64,000 nt of DNA. Source: Maratus speciosus. Its lineage: Eukaryota > Arthropoda > Arachnida > Araneae > Salticidae. The translations under genes were made by a program, and so were the position numbers. This document shows, piece after piece, positions 23,800 to 36,887 of this stretch (its first letter is position 1; the number at the start of each line of letters is the position of its first letter). Location of the stretch: positions 95,623,307 through 95,687,306 of the forward strand of contig OZ010800.1 of NCBI GenBank assembly GCA_963932465.1, given 5' to 3'. The notes below the pieces were generated by a model, which saw only the letters and a program-made list of their open reading frames with translations, searched no databases and was not told the origin of the DNA.

Positions 23800-25807
23800 A
23801 GGGTTTCGTTCATCTGACGAATCCCTATTCGTCTCGCTCCTCTGTCTGTCCGTCCGTATGTCCGTCTGTCTGTCTGTCACAGAGCCTGTTCTCGGAAACT
23901 ATACATGTTAGAGACTTGAAATTTTGCATACTTATAGATGAACACCACACATCATACGACAAATCATAAAATTTCGAAAAAGACGTACACTTAACCCTTT
24001 GGGCTCCCACATGTGCATTTTAAACAATTCTTTCTAAGTGAACCCTAATTAGGTTGGAGGCGTGAAAATTTGCATACTTATAGCTGAAAACCTCACATCA
24101 AATGGCAATCCATAAAATTTTGAAAAAGTCGTACATTTAACCCTTTGAGCTCCCACATGTGTATTTTAAACAATTCTTTCTAAGTGACACCCTATTTAGG
24201 TTGGAGGTATGAAATTGTACATACATATAGCTGAACACCTCAGATCAAACGACAAATCATAAAATTTTGAAAAAGTCGTGTATTTAACCCTTTGGGCTCC
24301 TACATGTGTATTTTAAACAATTCTTTCTAAGTGAGTCCCTAATTAGGTTGCAGGAATGAAATTTTGCGTACTTATAGATGGACACCTCAGATCAAACGGC
24401 AAATCATAAAATTTTGTAAAAGTCGTACATTTAACCCTTTGAGCTCCCACATGTGTATGTTAAACAATTCTTTCTAAGTGAGCGCCTAATTAGGTTGGAG
24501 GCGTGAAATTTTGCATACTTATATCAGGACACCTCACATCAAATGACAAACCATAAAATTTTGAAAAAGTCGTAAATTTAACCTTTTGGGCTCCCACATG
24601 TGTATTTTAAACAATTCTTTCTAAGTGACACCCTATTCAGGTTGGAGGTATGAAATTTTGCATACTTATAGCTGAACACCTCAGATCAAACGGCAAATCA
24701 TAAAATTTTGAAAAAGTCGTACATTTAACCGATTGGGCTCCCACATGTGTATTTTAAACAATTCTTTCTATGTGAGCCTCTAATTAGGTTGGATGCGTGA
24801 AACTTTGCATGCTTATAGCTGAATACCTCACATCAAACGACAAATCATAAAATTTTCAAAAAGTCGTACATTTAACCCTTTGGGCTCACACATGTGTATT
24901 TTAAACAATTCTTTCTAAGTGAGTCCCTAATTAGGTTGCAGGCGTGATATTTTGCGTACTTATAGATGGACACCTCAGATCAAACGACAAATCATAAAAT
25001 CTTGATAAAGTCGTACATTTAACCCTTTGAGCTCCCACATGTGTATTTGAAACAATTCTTTCTATGTGAGCCTGTAATTAGGTTGGATGCGTGAAATTTT
25101 GCATGCTTATAGCTGAATACCTCACATCAAACGACAAATCATAAAATTTTGAAAAAGTACATTTAACCCTTTGGGCTCCCACATGTGTATTTTAAACAAT
25201 TCTTTCTAAGTGAACCCTAATTAGGTTGGAGGCGTGAAATTTTGCATACTTATAGCTGAACACCTCACATCAAATGACAAACCATAAAATTTTGAAAAAG
25301 TTGTACATTTAACCCTTTGGGCTCCCACATTTGTATTTTAAACAATTCTTTCTAAGTGACACCCTATTTAGGTTGGAGGCGTGAAATTTTGCATACTTAT
25401 AGCTGAACACCATCATGCGACAAATCATAATATTTTCAAAAAGTCTTATATTATTTACTCCTCCGTACTCTAACTTGTATATTTTAAGCAATTTTTCTAA
25501 CCTCCACGCTTTTCACCCGGGGAGCACTTTTCCAACTTTTGTCGACATCCCTTTGACCATTCTGTCATATTATGCACCATACCCTTACATATTTTAGTTC
25601 CACTTTTTACCGCCAGTGGCGCCTACTTGTCTCGGGTGCTATGGGTCCAATCCCCTCGACTAATATATCTATGTATAGTATGTAAAACGGAGTTTCGTTC
25701 GGATAGAGTTTTGTTTAGAATAGAGTGCGCCCCTTGTTGCGAAATGTGGAACTAACAGATTTTTCAAAAGGATAAAGTGTTTTGAAAGGAATATTAAACG
25801 AAACCCT
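23800..25807. mobile_element. Unit with short inverted ends carrying a satellite
   Basis: AGGGTTTCGTT at 23800-23810 and AACGAAACCCT at about 25797-25807 are perfect 11-bp inverted copies that bracket about 2 kb. Next to the left end is a TCTGTCTG/TCCGTCCG-rich stretch (23838-23880), then the 147-bp array. Next to the right end is GC-richer unique sequence with a second GTTTCGTTC at about 25692. No coding region is present. A nonautonomous element that expanded a satellite inside itself would explain this, but the 11-bp ends alone do not prove mobility. Confidence 0.45.
23870..25500. repeat. 147-bp tandem satellite, about 11 monomers
   Basis: The motif CTCCCACATG (or a close variant) recurs at 24004, 24150, 24297, 24444, 24591, 24738, 24885, 25032, 25176 and 25322. 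That gives spacings of 146, 147, 147, 147, 147, 147, 147, 144 and 146. Each monomer also has TTAACCCTTTGGGCTC, TTAAACAATTCTTTCTAAGTGA, TTAGGTTGGAGG and GAAATTTTGCATACTTATAG. Alternating monomer variants (for example GATGGACACCTCAGATC against GCTGAACACCTCACATC) hint at a higher-order pattern. Confidence 0.92.
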
Positions 25808-25829
25808 CCGTGCGATCTGTGATCACACA

Positions 25830-26350
25830 TACCCACTTGTTTCTTCTTTACCGGATTAGAAAAGACATTAAATGAAACACTAATGTAAACAATCTGTGCA
25901 TTATAAATTTTATTTAGTTTTTAATAACTATAAACATCTTTGTATCATAACGGAAAAATTAAAGGTCATGTGATTTAAAATTTGTATGAATGTTACATTT
26001 TCAATTCAAATTATTATTGGAAACAATTTAGCTTTAAAAAAAATGAGACTGCTAATTTTGCCACATCAGCTGATTAATCTCTACGTTTATAGATTTGAAT
26101 GAAGCACGAATTACTGTTAATATCGCATTTCTGATACCCTAGTATCTATTAGAGGCTATAGAAAGAAACACTGATACTGAACCCAAATTTCCACAGAAAG
26201 TTAGAAAGTTCTCTTCATGCTGTTGTCATTTCTCACGCCTCGAATAGCCAATTGCTTTTTGACACATAAAAGTACAGCTAGATATTCTTGAAGTAATTTT
26301 TAATACTTAAAACAAAATACATTTGACTAGTATTCGTTGCTTGTATGTGC
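25830..26350. other. AT-rich noncoding DNA
   Basis: No gene or repeat boundary recognised between the satellite unit and the mariner. Confidence 0.4.
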
Positions 26351-26356
26351 AAAATA

Positions 26357-27636
26357 TTACGTTGAGTAAAACGTTTGCCGCCAAATCGAGATACCTTCGC
26401 GCCAACACTTGTGCGGTTGTTAGTTTTTCAACCAACCAATTTTTGCATTCGAAAGAAGAGCATAGGAACTACATGACTATGTATCTTGTTTGTAAAAAAA
26501 TTATTTCCTTGTGCTTCAAAAGAGCGTTTAAAATGGAGCTATCACGTCAGCAGCTGATAATGATTATGTACTATGAGTTCCGTAACAAACTCAGTGCGAC
26601 TGAATGCCACAGAAAATTGTGTGAAAGTTTAGGCATCAACACTGTTTCTTATGATACAGTCAAAGTTTGGTTTCGGAAGTTTAAAGCTTGAAATTTCGAC
26701 ACTGAAGATGAACCCCGTTCTAGCCACCCTATTGTAGTTGATTTTGAGCAGTTAAAACAAATCATTGATCAAGACAGAAATATTTCAACAGGAACAATTA
26801 CGTTAGATCTTAACGTTTCCCAAACAACAGTAGTTAACGCTCAGAAACGCATAAATCTAACATTTAAGTTCAACCGCTGATTGCCTCACGAATTGTCTTC
26901 TAAAGACTAGCGCAAGAGAAAAAAACTGCTGTTTGGCCCTGCTCTGATATCAAAAGAAAGAGAACATTCTGAACAGAATTGTGAGCTGTGATGAAAAATA
27001 GGTGTACTACAATAATACAATCCGTAAAGGAAGGTGGTCATTACCTGGGGAATCAACAGGCTGTGTTACAAGACGTGCCCTAACTAACAAGAATGTGCTT
27101 CACTGCATCTAGTGGGATTGTCGCGGGATTATGTACAAAGTGTACCTGAAAAGCGGACAAGCTATAAACAGTGCAATAGGCCGCAACATGCTAATCAAAG
27201 TTTGTCAGGACATTCTCAAATAACGACGAAACGAGTTCAGAAGGAAGGTGATTCTCTTTCTTAAAGATAACGCCAGGCCATACGTTATTACGATAACCGG
27301 CTGGACGCTCTACAAGCTACAGTGGGATTTAAGGCAACATCAGCCATACAGCCCCGACATGGCCCCTTCAGATTGCTATCTGTTTTCTCATCTGCAGCTG
27401 TATCTTGATGGAGCAATCTTCGCTTCAAATGAGGAGGTCATAAATGAGGTCGATCTATTTCTGGACTCGCGCACCCCCCAATTTTTTGCAGAAGGGATTG
27501 AAAAGTTGCCAAAACGTTTTCGAATGATTGTAGATTTAAACGCAGATTACTATCCTCATTAGTTTTGATGATTTCGTATATATTTATCATTTTACAATAA
27601 AAAAAAATTTGGCGGAAAACTTTTTACTCAACGTAA
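26357..27636 (+). mobile_element. mariner element, full length, inactive
   Basis: The inverted ends begin TTACGTTGAGTAAAA and continue through GCCGCCAAAT (left) or TCCGCCAAAT (right, reversed). TA duplicates lie at 26355-26356 and 27637-27638. The length of 1280 bp is standard for mariner. One broken transposase gene fills the interior on the plus strand. Confidence 0.95.
26533..27562 (+). pseudogene. mariner transposase (DD34D type), broken
   Basis: The start at 26533 gives MELSRQQLIMIMYYEF and the helix-turn-helix ends with TVKVWFRKF. A stop at 26689-26691 follows directly. Later frames hold the linker and PHEL box. The first catalytic region reads SCDEK near 26990 with stops close by. The last frame (27248-27562) has KDNARPY with the second Asp and YSPDMAPSDCYLF with the third, separated by exactly 34 residues as in DD34D mariners. 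It ends NADYYPH and a stop. All three acidic residues survive, but several stops and frameshifts prevent expression. Confidence 0.93.
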
Positions 27637-27639
27637 TAA

Positions 27640-28074
27640 GAAAACAGGAAATAGATAAATAAAGTATGTTTATCTCACGACAAACTGTGTTCAAGATAAT
27701 AAAAAGGTATATTAAACTAGTTTTCAATAACTTGCGTCATACAACCTTACGGGAAATCATCGTTCAATGATGCAAACGTTCAGGCAAAACTTTAAAAAGT
27801 ACTTCCGCGAGGAAGAGGTATCTTTCATATTCCTTATTTTTTAAAAGCGAGCTTATATTATTGAAATATCGAAGCTCAAATTAGTGGAATCCTATTATAG
27901 AAGAGTCAATACTAGTTTTTGTCAATACTGAATATGAATGAGAATTTCTCGAATTTAGTCAGCTTTATTCAAGCTAGTTCTATTTAAAGTGATTTATACT
28001 TGGTCGCCAACTTCGGCGATGTCTTGAATTTACCCGCCATTATAAAACAGCATAATTAGTGAAGCTAACCAATG
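27640..28074. other. AT-rich noncoding DNA
   Basis: Nothing recognised between the mariner and the 316-bp array. Confidence 0.4.
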
Positions 28075-29110
28075 AGACCTTAATAATTCCTGTGCACATG
28101 CCCACTCAAATCGAAATCGGTTGATATATACGAGTGCTGTCGCAGGTAAAAAATCAGATTTTCCAAATGTCACTCGCATTAGAAATTCAAACTGCTATAT
28201 CTCAGCAATTTTTTAGATAAAAACAAAAGAATAAATGCTCCGTAATCCTTCTATCAAGGCCAAATACTTAAGAAAGAAAGCTCTTTCAATTTCTAATTTT
28301 TTGTACCTGATTACAAATTTTAATTTTAATTTTTTATTTTTTTAAATGGCCGCACAAAATGGCGGATGAAGATAGCCATCGAAATTGGTCGATACATCGC
28401 CATATACTATGCACATGCCTAGTCACATCGAAATCGGTTCATAAATACTCGTGTTATTGAGTGACAAAAAACTTCGTTTCACAATGTCAGCCACACTAGA
28501 AATTCAAAGTGCTGTAACTCAGCAAATTTTTAAGATAGAGACGAATACAAAAATGCTCCGAAATCTTTGTATCAAGGTCAAAAGCACAAGAAAAAATATT
28601 TTTCAATTTCTAATTTCTTTTGTACCTCATTTTTAACTTAATTTTTTTTTCAATGTCCGCCATTTTGAAACAAGATGGGTGATGAAGTTGGCCAACGTAT
28701 TCGATCGAGACATCGGTATATAATATGCACGCGCCAAGTTACATCCAAATCGGTTCATAAATACGCGTGTTATCGCGTGACAAAAATCAGATCGTTTCAA
28801 AATGTCAGCCACATTAGAAATTCAAAGTGCTTTAACTCAGCCATTTTTTAAGATATAGACGAAACATAAAATGCTCCGTAATCTTTGTATCAAAGCCAAA
28901 CACATAATAAAAATATCTTTTTCAATTTCTAATTTTTTGTAAATATTTTTTAATTTATTTATTTTATAATTTCCGCCATTTTGAAACATGATGGCGGATG
29001 AAGCTGGCCAATGAACTCGGTCCAGACATTGGTATGAACTATGTGCACACGTGGTTACATTCAAATCGGTTCAGAAATACGAGAGTTACAGCATGACAAA
29101 CATCAGATAA
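28075..29110. repeat. 316-bp tandem array, about 3.3 copies
   Basis: AAATCGGTT recurs at 28114, 28431, 28747 and 29063 (spacings 317, 316, 316). Each monomer includes CGTGTTATCG-like sequence, AATGTCAGCCACATTAGAAAT, TTTTTAAGATA, AATGCTCCGTAATC and a CCGCCATTTTGAAACA/GATGGCGGATGAAG pair. That pair is a small palindrome that could fold. A (TA)n tract at about 29115-29128 and a G-rich run near 29162 follow. Confidence 0.88.
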
Positions 29111-29129
29111 ATATTATATATATATATCA

Positions 29130-30884
29130 ACAATTGAACGGAGGGTAGTTTTGGGGTCTGGCGGGGGGGGGTGTCACGATCGGTGAAAATATACCAAATT
29201 TTTTCGGAATCGCTTTCCTTTGAACTGCTGCAATAGGTAGCTTTTTGTAATGAAAGCTACCTAATAAATGTGAGGTAAATTCCACTTACGTGTAAGATTT
29301 TTTTTTTAAATGACAGTATTTTACTGACTTCTAAACGATTTCGCTTCCGAATTTCTTTCGTCATTTTCAGAAGGAAAAAATTCGGTTAAATCCTCTCAGA
29401 GGCAAGTGATTGTGCTTCTGTAATGTTGTTTTGAATCAGATTTTTTGAAAAAAAATTTATTTGATTGAAGAAAATGCAACTACAGTTTTATTATTATTAT
29501 TATTATTATAAAAGCAAAATTTTATTCAAAAGTTCTGGTTCAAATCATGTTTAACCCTTAATTGATGATGTGACAAAAATGTCGCATGGATACTGTGAGC
29601 AATGTTTGAGACCACTTGATCGAAGGATGAATAAAAGGCTTGATTAACTCATGGGAGTGATTTAGAGAGAAGCGTTATGATATACGTTAAAATAACAGTA
29701 AATAACACATTGGCGGCTAAGACATATGAGGTGAAATCATTCCTCGTGGCTGAAAGTTTTTTTTGTTGAAATTTATTGTTGAAATTTTTTTGTTGAAAAT
29801 TTATTGAAATTTAATTAATTTGTTTTGTTGAAATTGACTATTTCCATTTGACCAATTCTAAATTGACATTAATGGCATTATAAATATTCAAGTAAATTAC
29901 CTGTATAATTTATTTATTTTATTTTACATGTCTTTATTATGACTTTGCATATGTACTTGCATTTATGTGTTCCTTTTTAATAAATAGTCCACTTAACCAA
30001 ATTTATGATTTATCATTTTCTAATTGTTTATTTTAATGAATTATTATGAAATGTTGAAAAACATTATTCAAATTAACTTTATTATTTACCTCCAGATTAA
30101 GTTAATAATTCACAAATAAATTTGTTTCTTTAGATACTTCACAATGCAGTTTAGCTTCTACATTTATTTTATTTTATTCCACCTATACTTAACTTATTGT
30201 AATATCTTAAATGACTATTTTAAGTATCTATCCGGTTTAGTTTTTCAAATGGAATACTAATTCATAAATTTCCATAAAATGCTTATCTCTATATATTACT
30301 ACAGTGACTCAGTGCCATGATATTTTTTCCACAATACTCTGATAAACCTTTTTCTGTATAATATTGTCTCTAACCTAAACATTTTACAGGACTACTATAA
30401 CTAATATTCACCTACTCAGAAGTTTCTAGCGATTGTAGTAATGGTCCAAACGAAGCAAAATTAACCCAAATAGGACAGCTAATAAAACATTTTTTTAAAT
30501 AAAATTGATAAAGATTTTCTGGATGCATTTTGTTATGCCGTCTTTAAAATACATAAAAGTACAACATATAAACATAAAACAAATAACCAATTAAAATTTA
30601 ATTTAAAAAAATCTATTTAAAAAATCCTTTAAAAATTGTGATCTTATAATCTAGAATTTTACCGTTATTATTATCGTTTTATTGGAAAAATCATAGAGTA
30701 TTTTTGTACAACATAAACAGTATATTTAAAGTAAAATAAAATATTTGCGCATAAAATTAGTTTATGTATGCATTTTACATGTCCTTACTATGTATCCTAC
30801 TAATATGTTCTGTTTATAGGAAACTAGTTACTTAAAAAATTAAACCTTTTTTTTAAAATTTTGCTAGTATATACTTAACTATCA
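29130..30884. other. AT-rich noncoding DNA with simple repeats
   Basis: A (TTA)n run lies near 29490-29510 and a TTGTTGAAATTT-type repeat at about 29762-29850. No gene is supported. A minus-strand splice-like pair near 30405-30475 encloses an open stretch that ends in a stop at its donor and was not called. Confidence 0.35.
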
Positions 30885-33800
30885 AACCCCGCGGCTTTGC
30901 TCGCGTAATATTTGAAATATGCCAAGTGATATTTATATGTCTAATTTTTATCAAAAGGTACTAACTAAATTTTTATTTTATTAAAAGGTAATATTTTATT
31001 TTATTAAAAGGTACTTATTACTTTTAAGAATAATTCAAAAATTACTATTTAAAACACAGTTTGACTAAACATCATTATTACACTGGCAGAATGAGGCAGA
31101 AATGAGACTTAAATAAATAAAATGAAATAAAACTAAATAAATGATAATTTAGAAAATATTTTGAAACTTTTATGTTCAATTAATACGCTCATTTCAGTAT
31201 TCATTTGAAGTTTTGAATTTTTTAGAAACCATCTTCTTACATCTTAAAATTAACCATCATGTCGAATTCCAAGTCCTACCACCTCTCTCAACATAAAGGG
31301 CTATGTTGAAACAGGAACTGTCACCATTAATTTGCCAACATTAATTTTGAAATTGGTTTGTTATTTTCTAATATTCCACAGAAACGTAATTTAAAAAGCT
31401 TTTAAAGCCCTTTTTTAGAACGTTTGTTGTTCCTGTGAACCCCAGGTGGTAGAATCACCGGCATAAAATATAGCCTGTGTAGGATCAGAGACTGTTACCA
31501 TTCATTCGCAACTATTACTTTTATAATCGGTTTATATTCCCTGAAATTGCATAGAATCGTAATTTAGAACTTTTTTAGAATGCTTTTCGCACCTCCCCTT
31601 CGCTTCACCCCTTTTTAATTCGAATTTATTTTCGACGTTCCTTCGAGACATTTATATTTTATAAGTAACTACCATGTCATATTTAAAGTTTCTAGCCTTT
31701 TCAGTATCACAGAAATCGCAATTTAGAAAGTTTTTAGCTCCTGCAACCCTCTGGTAGTAGTGGAACAGACATAAAATATAGCTTATGTTTGAGCAGGTTC
31801 TATCACCAAAATTTCTCATCATTATTTTTTTAATCGGTTTGGTAATTTATAAGTTTGCTTAAAAATTGTAATTTATAACGCTTTTCACTCACTTCATTTT
31901 TTTTAAATTTGGAATTTTCTTTCGACAAATCTTAGAAAGTAGTTGCATCTTGTAAGTAAATACCATGCCATACTTCAAAGTGTTAGACCCCTCAGTTGTG
32001 CAAAAAATGCAAATTAGAACATGTTTTGCTTTTGCAACCCTCAGATGGTAGTGACAGCAACATAAAATATAACCTATGTTATAGCAGGGACTGTCACCAT
32101 TGATTTGCAACCATTACTTTTGAAATAGCTTTGGTATTTCCTTAGATTGAGTAGAAATCGCAATTTAGAACGTTTTTAGGACGCTTTTCGCGCATTTTCA
32201 CCCCTTTTTAAATTTCCAATTTTTTCGAAACTGTTCTTAAAGATCATTTATAGCTAATAAATATGTACCTTGCCTAATTTTAAGTTGCTAGCCCCTACCG
32301 ATCACAAAAATCGAAATTTAAAACGCTTTTTTGCTCCTGCAACGTCTTAGTGATAGTGATACCGACATAAAATAGGGTCTATGTTAGAGCAGAGGCTGTC
32401 AGCATCAGTTTCCTACCATTACGTTTGAAATCAGATTCATTCTTCCTGAGATATTGCCGACAAATCGGCATCTAGAACGTTTTTAGAACGCATTTTTCTT
32501 CTGCATCTCCTCTGGGGTAGTGGAAACAGATATAAAATATAGCCTATCTTGGAGCAAGATCTATCACCATCGTTTTTACACCATTATATTTGAAATCGGT
32601 TCAGTACTTCCTGAGATTGCACAGAAATCGCAATTTAGGAAGTTTTTTATAACGCTTTTTGCGCATTTTGACCCCCTTTTAAATTTCGATTTTTTTAGGA
32701 AATGTCCTTAGAGATCATTGATATCTTATAACTAACTATCATTCCAAATTTCACGATTCTAGGCCCTTCCGTAACGCAAAAGCTGCAATTTAGAACGTTT
32801 TTTGCTCCTGCACTCCCTTTGGGGTAGTGGCACCGACATAAAACATCGCCTATGTTGGAGCAAGGGTTTTCACCATCATTTTGACGCCATTATTTTTTAG
32901 ATTGGTTTGGTATTTCCTGAGATTGTGTAGAAACCGCCATTAGAACGTTTTTTAGAACGCTTTTCGCGCATTTTCACTCCTTTTAAATTTCGAATTGTTT
33001 AAGAACTGTTCTTAGAAATCCTTTATATCTAATAAATAGCTAATATTTCAAATTTTATATTTCTAGGCCCTTCGGTAACGCAAAAATTGGATTTTTAGAA
33101 CGTTTTTTGCTCCTGCACCCCCTTTGGGTAGTGGCACCGACATAAAACATAGCCTATGTTAGTGCAAGGGTTGTCACCGTCATTTTGACACCCTTATTTT
33201 GACGCCATTATTTTTTTAAATCGGTTTGGTGTTTCCTGAGATTGTGTAGAATCCACCATTTAGAACGTTTTTTAGAACGATTTTCGCGCATTTTCACCCC
33301 TTTCAAATTTCGACTTGCTTAAGAACTGTTCTTAGAAATCCTTTATATCTAATAAGTAGCTAATATTTCAAATTTCATATTTCTAGGCCCTTCAGTAACA
33401 CATAAATCGCATTTTTAGAACGTTTTTTGCTCCTGCACCCCCTTTGGGGTAGTGACACCGACATAAAACATAGAATATCTTGGAGCAAGCGTTGTCACCA
33501 TCATTTTGACATCAATATTTTTTAAATCGGTTTGGTATTTCCTGAGATTGTGTAGAAACTACCATTTAGAACGTTTTTTAGAACGCTTTTTGTGCATTTT
33601 CACCCCTTTTAAATTTCGAATTGTTTAAGAACTGTTATTAGATATCATTTATATCTTATAAGTAACTAATGTTCAAAATTTCCTATTTCTAGGCCCTTCA
33701 GTAACGCTAAAATCGCATTTTTAGAATGTTTTTTTGCTCCTACACCCCCTTTGGGGTAGTGGCACCGACATAAGATATAGCTTATATTCTAAGTTGGACT

Positions 33801-33953
33801 AACACCATCATTTTGATACCATTACTTTTGGAATCGGTTCGGTAGTTCCAGAGATTATCTCCGACAAATAAACAATTTTTTCCTCTTTATAATAGGAGTA
33901 TAGACGACAAATAAACAATTTTTTCCTCTTTATAATAGGAGTACAGATTAGAA
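30885..33953. repeat. Large repeat with ~305-bp internal monomers, copy 1
   Basis: The block begins with CCCCGCGGCTTTGCTCGCG and ends with GGAATCGGTTCGGTAGTTCC and CTCTTTATAATAGGAGTA. Inside, a monomer of about 305 bp recurs; the anchor GTAGTG...GACATAAAA occurs near 31447, 31752, 32045, 32350, 32515, 32822, 33126, 33446 and 33753. Monomers share TTTAGAACG, TTTTCGCGCATTTTCACCCC and AAATCGGTTTGGTATTTCCTGAGATTG. The last ~50 bp (33862-33900) are tandemly duplicated at 33901-33950. The end sequences resemble termini common in arthropod dispersed repeats; the class (Helitron-like or RTE-derived) is not resolved. Confidence 0.8.
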
Positions 33954-36486
33954 AACTCCGCGGCTTTGCTCGCGTAATAGTTGAAATATGCCAAGTGATA
34001 TTTGCATTTTGCTTTTTGGAATAATTCAAAAATTACAAATTAAGCCACAGTTTGATTAAACTTCATTATTAAAGTGCAATAGACAGAAATGAGATTTTAA
34101 TTAATAAGAAGAACTAAAACTGATTCGAAATAAATGATAATTTAGAAAGTATTTTGAGACTTTTATGCTCATTTCATGCGCTCATTTCAGTATTCAATTG
34201 AAGTTTTGAATTTTTTATAAACCTTCCTAACACATTTACATCTTAAGATTAACCTCATATCAAATTCCAAGCTTTTTGTCTAACAGTCTAACACATCTCT
34301 GGTGTTAGGGGCACCAACATAAAATGCCGAAACATAGTTGAAATAGAATGTCTCGAAAAATGTTGAGACACAGACTATCACCATTAATTTGCCAAGATTA
34401 ACCTTGAAATCAATTGGTATTTCCTAATATTCTATAGAAAACGGAATTTAGATGTTTTTAAAGGCTCTCTTGTTGTTCCTGCCTACCAGGTGGTAGTGAC
34501 ACCGGCATAAAATATAGCCCGCATAGGATCATGGATTATCACTCTTGACTCGCAAGCAATAACTTCTGTAATCGGTTTATTATTTCCCGAGATTCCATAG
34601 AAATCGTAATTTAGGGCTCTTTTAGAATGCTTTTCGCTCCTTCCCTTTGCTTAATCCCTTTTTAATTTCTAATTTTCTTTCGACAGTTCTTAGAGGACAT
34701 TTATATTTTATAAGTAACTACCGTGCTATATTTAAAATTTCTAGCCTCTTCAGTACCGCACAAATCGCAATTTAGGAAGTTTTTTTGTTCCTATGCAATC
34801 CTCTAGGGGTTGTGACACCGACATAAGATATAGCTTATATTTGAGCAGGTTCTATCACCATCAATTTGCAACCATTATGTTTGAAATCGGTTTCGTATTT
34901 CATACGATTGCATAAAAATCGCAATTTAGACCGCTTATAGAACACTTTTCGCTCACTTCATCCTCTTAAATATGGAATTTCCTTTCGACAATTCTTAGAA
35001 AGCATTTGCATCTTTGAAGTAATTACCATTCCAAATTTAAAATGTTAGACCCCCCTCAGTAACACAAAAAACGCAATTTCGAACATTTTTTGCTCCTGTA
35101 ACCCCCAGGTGGTAGTGACAACAACGTAAAATATAGGCTATGTTGGAGCAGGGACTGTCACCATCAATTTGAAACTATTACTTCTGAAATCTGTTTATAT
35201 TTCCTGAGATTGCGTACAAATCGCTATTTAGAACATTTTTAGAACACTTTTCCTTTATTTCCACCGCATATAAATTTCAAATTTTTAAGGAACTCTTCTC
35301 AGAGAGCATTTACATCTCATAAGTAATTACCATGCCAAATTTCCAGTTGCTAGCATCTTCAGTATCACAAAAATCACAATTTAGAACTTTTTTAAAATGC
35401 AACCGCAAGGTGGTAGTGACGCCGACATGAAGTAGATCCTATATTGGAGCAAGGGCTGTCAACATCAATTTCCAACCACTACTTTTGAAATCGGTTGGGT
35501 ACTTTCTGAGATTGCGTAGAAATCGCCATTTAGAACGATTTTTAGAACGCTTTTCGCGCATTTTCATTCATTTTAAATTTTGAATTTTTTAAGAAATGTT
35601 CTTAGAGATCATTTATATCTTATAAGTAGCTACCATTCCAAATTTCATGTTTCTAGGCCTTTCAGTAACGCAAAAATTGCATTTTCGAACGTTTTTTTGC
35701 TCCTGCACCCCTTTTGGGGGGTAATGGCACCGACATAAAATGTAGCCTATGTTTGAGCAAGGGTTCTCACCATCATTTTGACACCATTATTTTTTAAATC
35801 GGTTTGGTACTTCTTGAGATTGCCTAAAAATCACCATTTAGAAAGTTTTTTAGAACGCTGTTTGCGCATTTTCACCCCTTTTACATTTCTATTTTTTTAA
35901 GAAATGTTCTTAGAAATAGTTTATATCTAATAAGTAACTACCATGCCAAATTCTATGTATCCTGGCCCTTCAGTAACACAAAAATCGCATTTTTGAACTT
36001 TTTTTTGCTCCTGCACCCCCTTTATTGGTAGTAGCACCGACATAAAATGTACACAGTGTTGGAGCAAGGGTTGTCACCATCATTTTGATACCATTATTTT
36101 TTAAATCGGTTTGGTATTTCTTGCGATGCGTAAAAATCGCCATTTAGAACGTTTTTTAGAACGCTTTTTGCGCATTTCCGCTCCTTTGAAATTTCGAATT
36201 TTTTAAGACATGTTCTTAGAGATCATTTATATCTAATAAGTAACTACCATGCCAAATTTCATGTTTCTAGGCCCTTTAGTAACACAAAAAAGGCATTTTT
36301 AGAACGTTTTTTGCTTCTGCACCCCCTTTTGGCCAGTGGCACGGACATAAGATATAGCCTATGTTCTAAGTTGGACTAACACCATCATTTTGATACTATT
36401 ACTTTTGGAATCGGTTCGGTAGTTCCAGAGCTTACCTCCTACAAATAAAAAATTTTTACCTCTTTATAATATTAGTACAGATTAGT
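33954..36486. repeat. Large repeat with ~305-bp internal monomers, copy 2
   Basis: This second copy follows directly, again opening with CTCCGCGGCTTTGCTCGCG and closing with GGAATCGGTTCGGTAGTTCC and CTCTTTATAATATTAGTA. Eight monomer anchors lie near 34301, 34491, 34811, 35109, 35408, 35720, 36028 and 36333. It is the same orientation as copy 1 and diverged from it. No open frame is supported in either copy. Confidence 0.8.
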
Positions 36487-36654
36487 ATAGATTACACCAT
36501 ATTAATGATATAATCGAAGTTTAAAAAATTTTTTTAAATATTTAATCAGTGTGGTCCAATGTGGATTAATAGTATTTATGGTTAAACTAAAAATTATAAG
36601 GTTATACTATGAAAACTGGAAAAAATCCGCGTTCTGTGAGATCACTAGTAGCAG

Positions 36655-36869
36655 TTAACACCTTCGGCATGAGCGTCTTTTACAGAATTTTTAGTCTTTT
36701 ATCATCTGTTTTTTAAAACAAAAATTTTTGCCTCATTGAATCGGGAAAATGCTCGGATTAAATAGGGTAAAATTTACAATAAAAATTTATTGGTGAGAAT
36801 ATTCACTGATTCTAAGCACCGTATGCGGCACGAATACCGATTGCTCGTCCCCAAGGGGTTCTGGGTTAA
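36655..36869. mobile_element. Possible TTAA-flanked MITE
   Basis: TTAA occurs at both limits (36655-36658, 36866-36869). The inward sequences TTAACACCTTCGGCATGAGC and, reversed, TTAACCCAGAACCCCTTGGG are only loosely similar. The right end contains the palindrome CCCCAAGGGG. Weaker than the other TTAA elements in this window. Confidence 0.35.
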
Positions 36870-36887
36870 AATTAAGTCAGTTAAATA

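Noticed and set aside
23870..25500. Regular repeat spacing that might suggest a CRISPR array
   Set aside because: The whole 147-bp unit repeats, there are no unique spacers, and the genome is eukaryotic.
30405..30475. Minus-strand acceptor/donor pair enclosing an open stretch
   Set aside because: The only open frame ends in a stop at the donor, and it is not phase-compatible with the other exon candidates.
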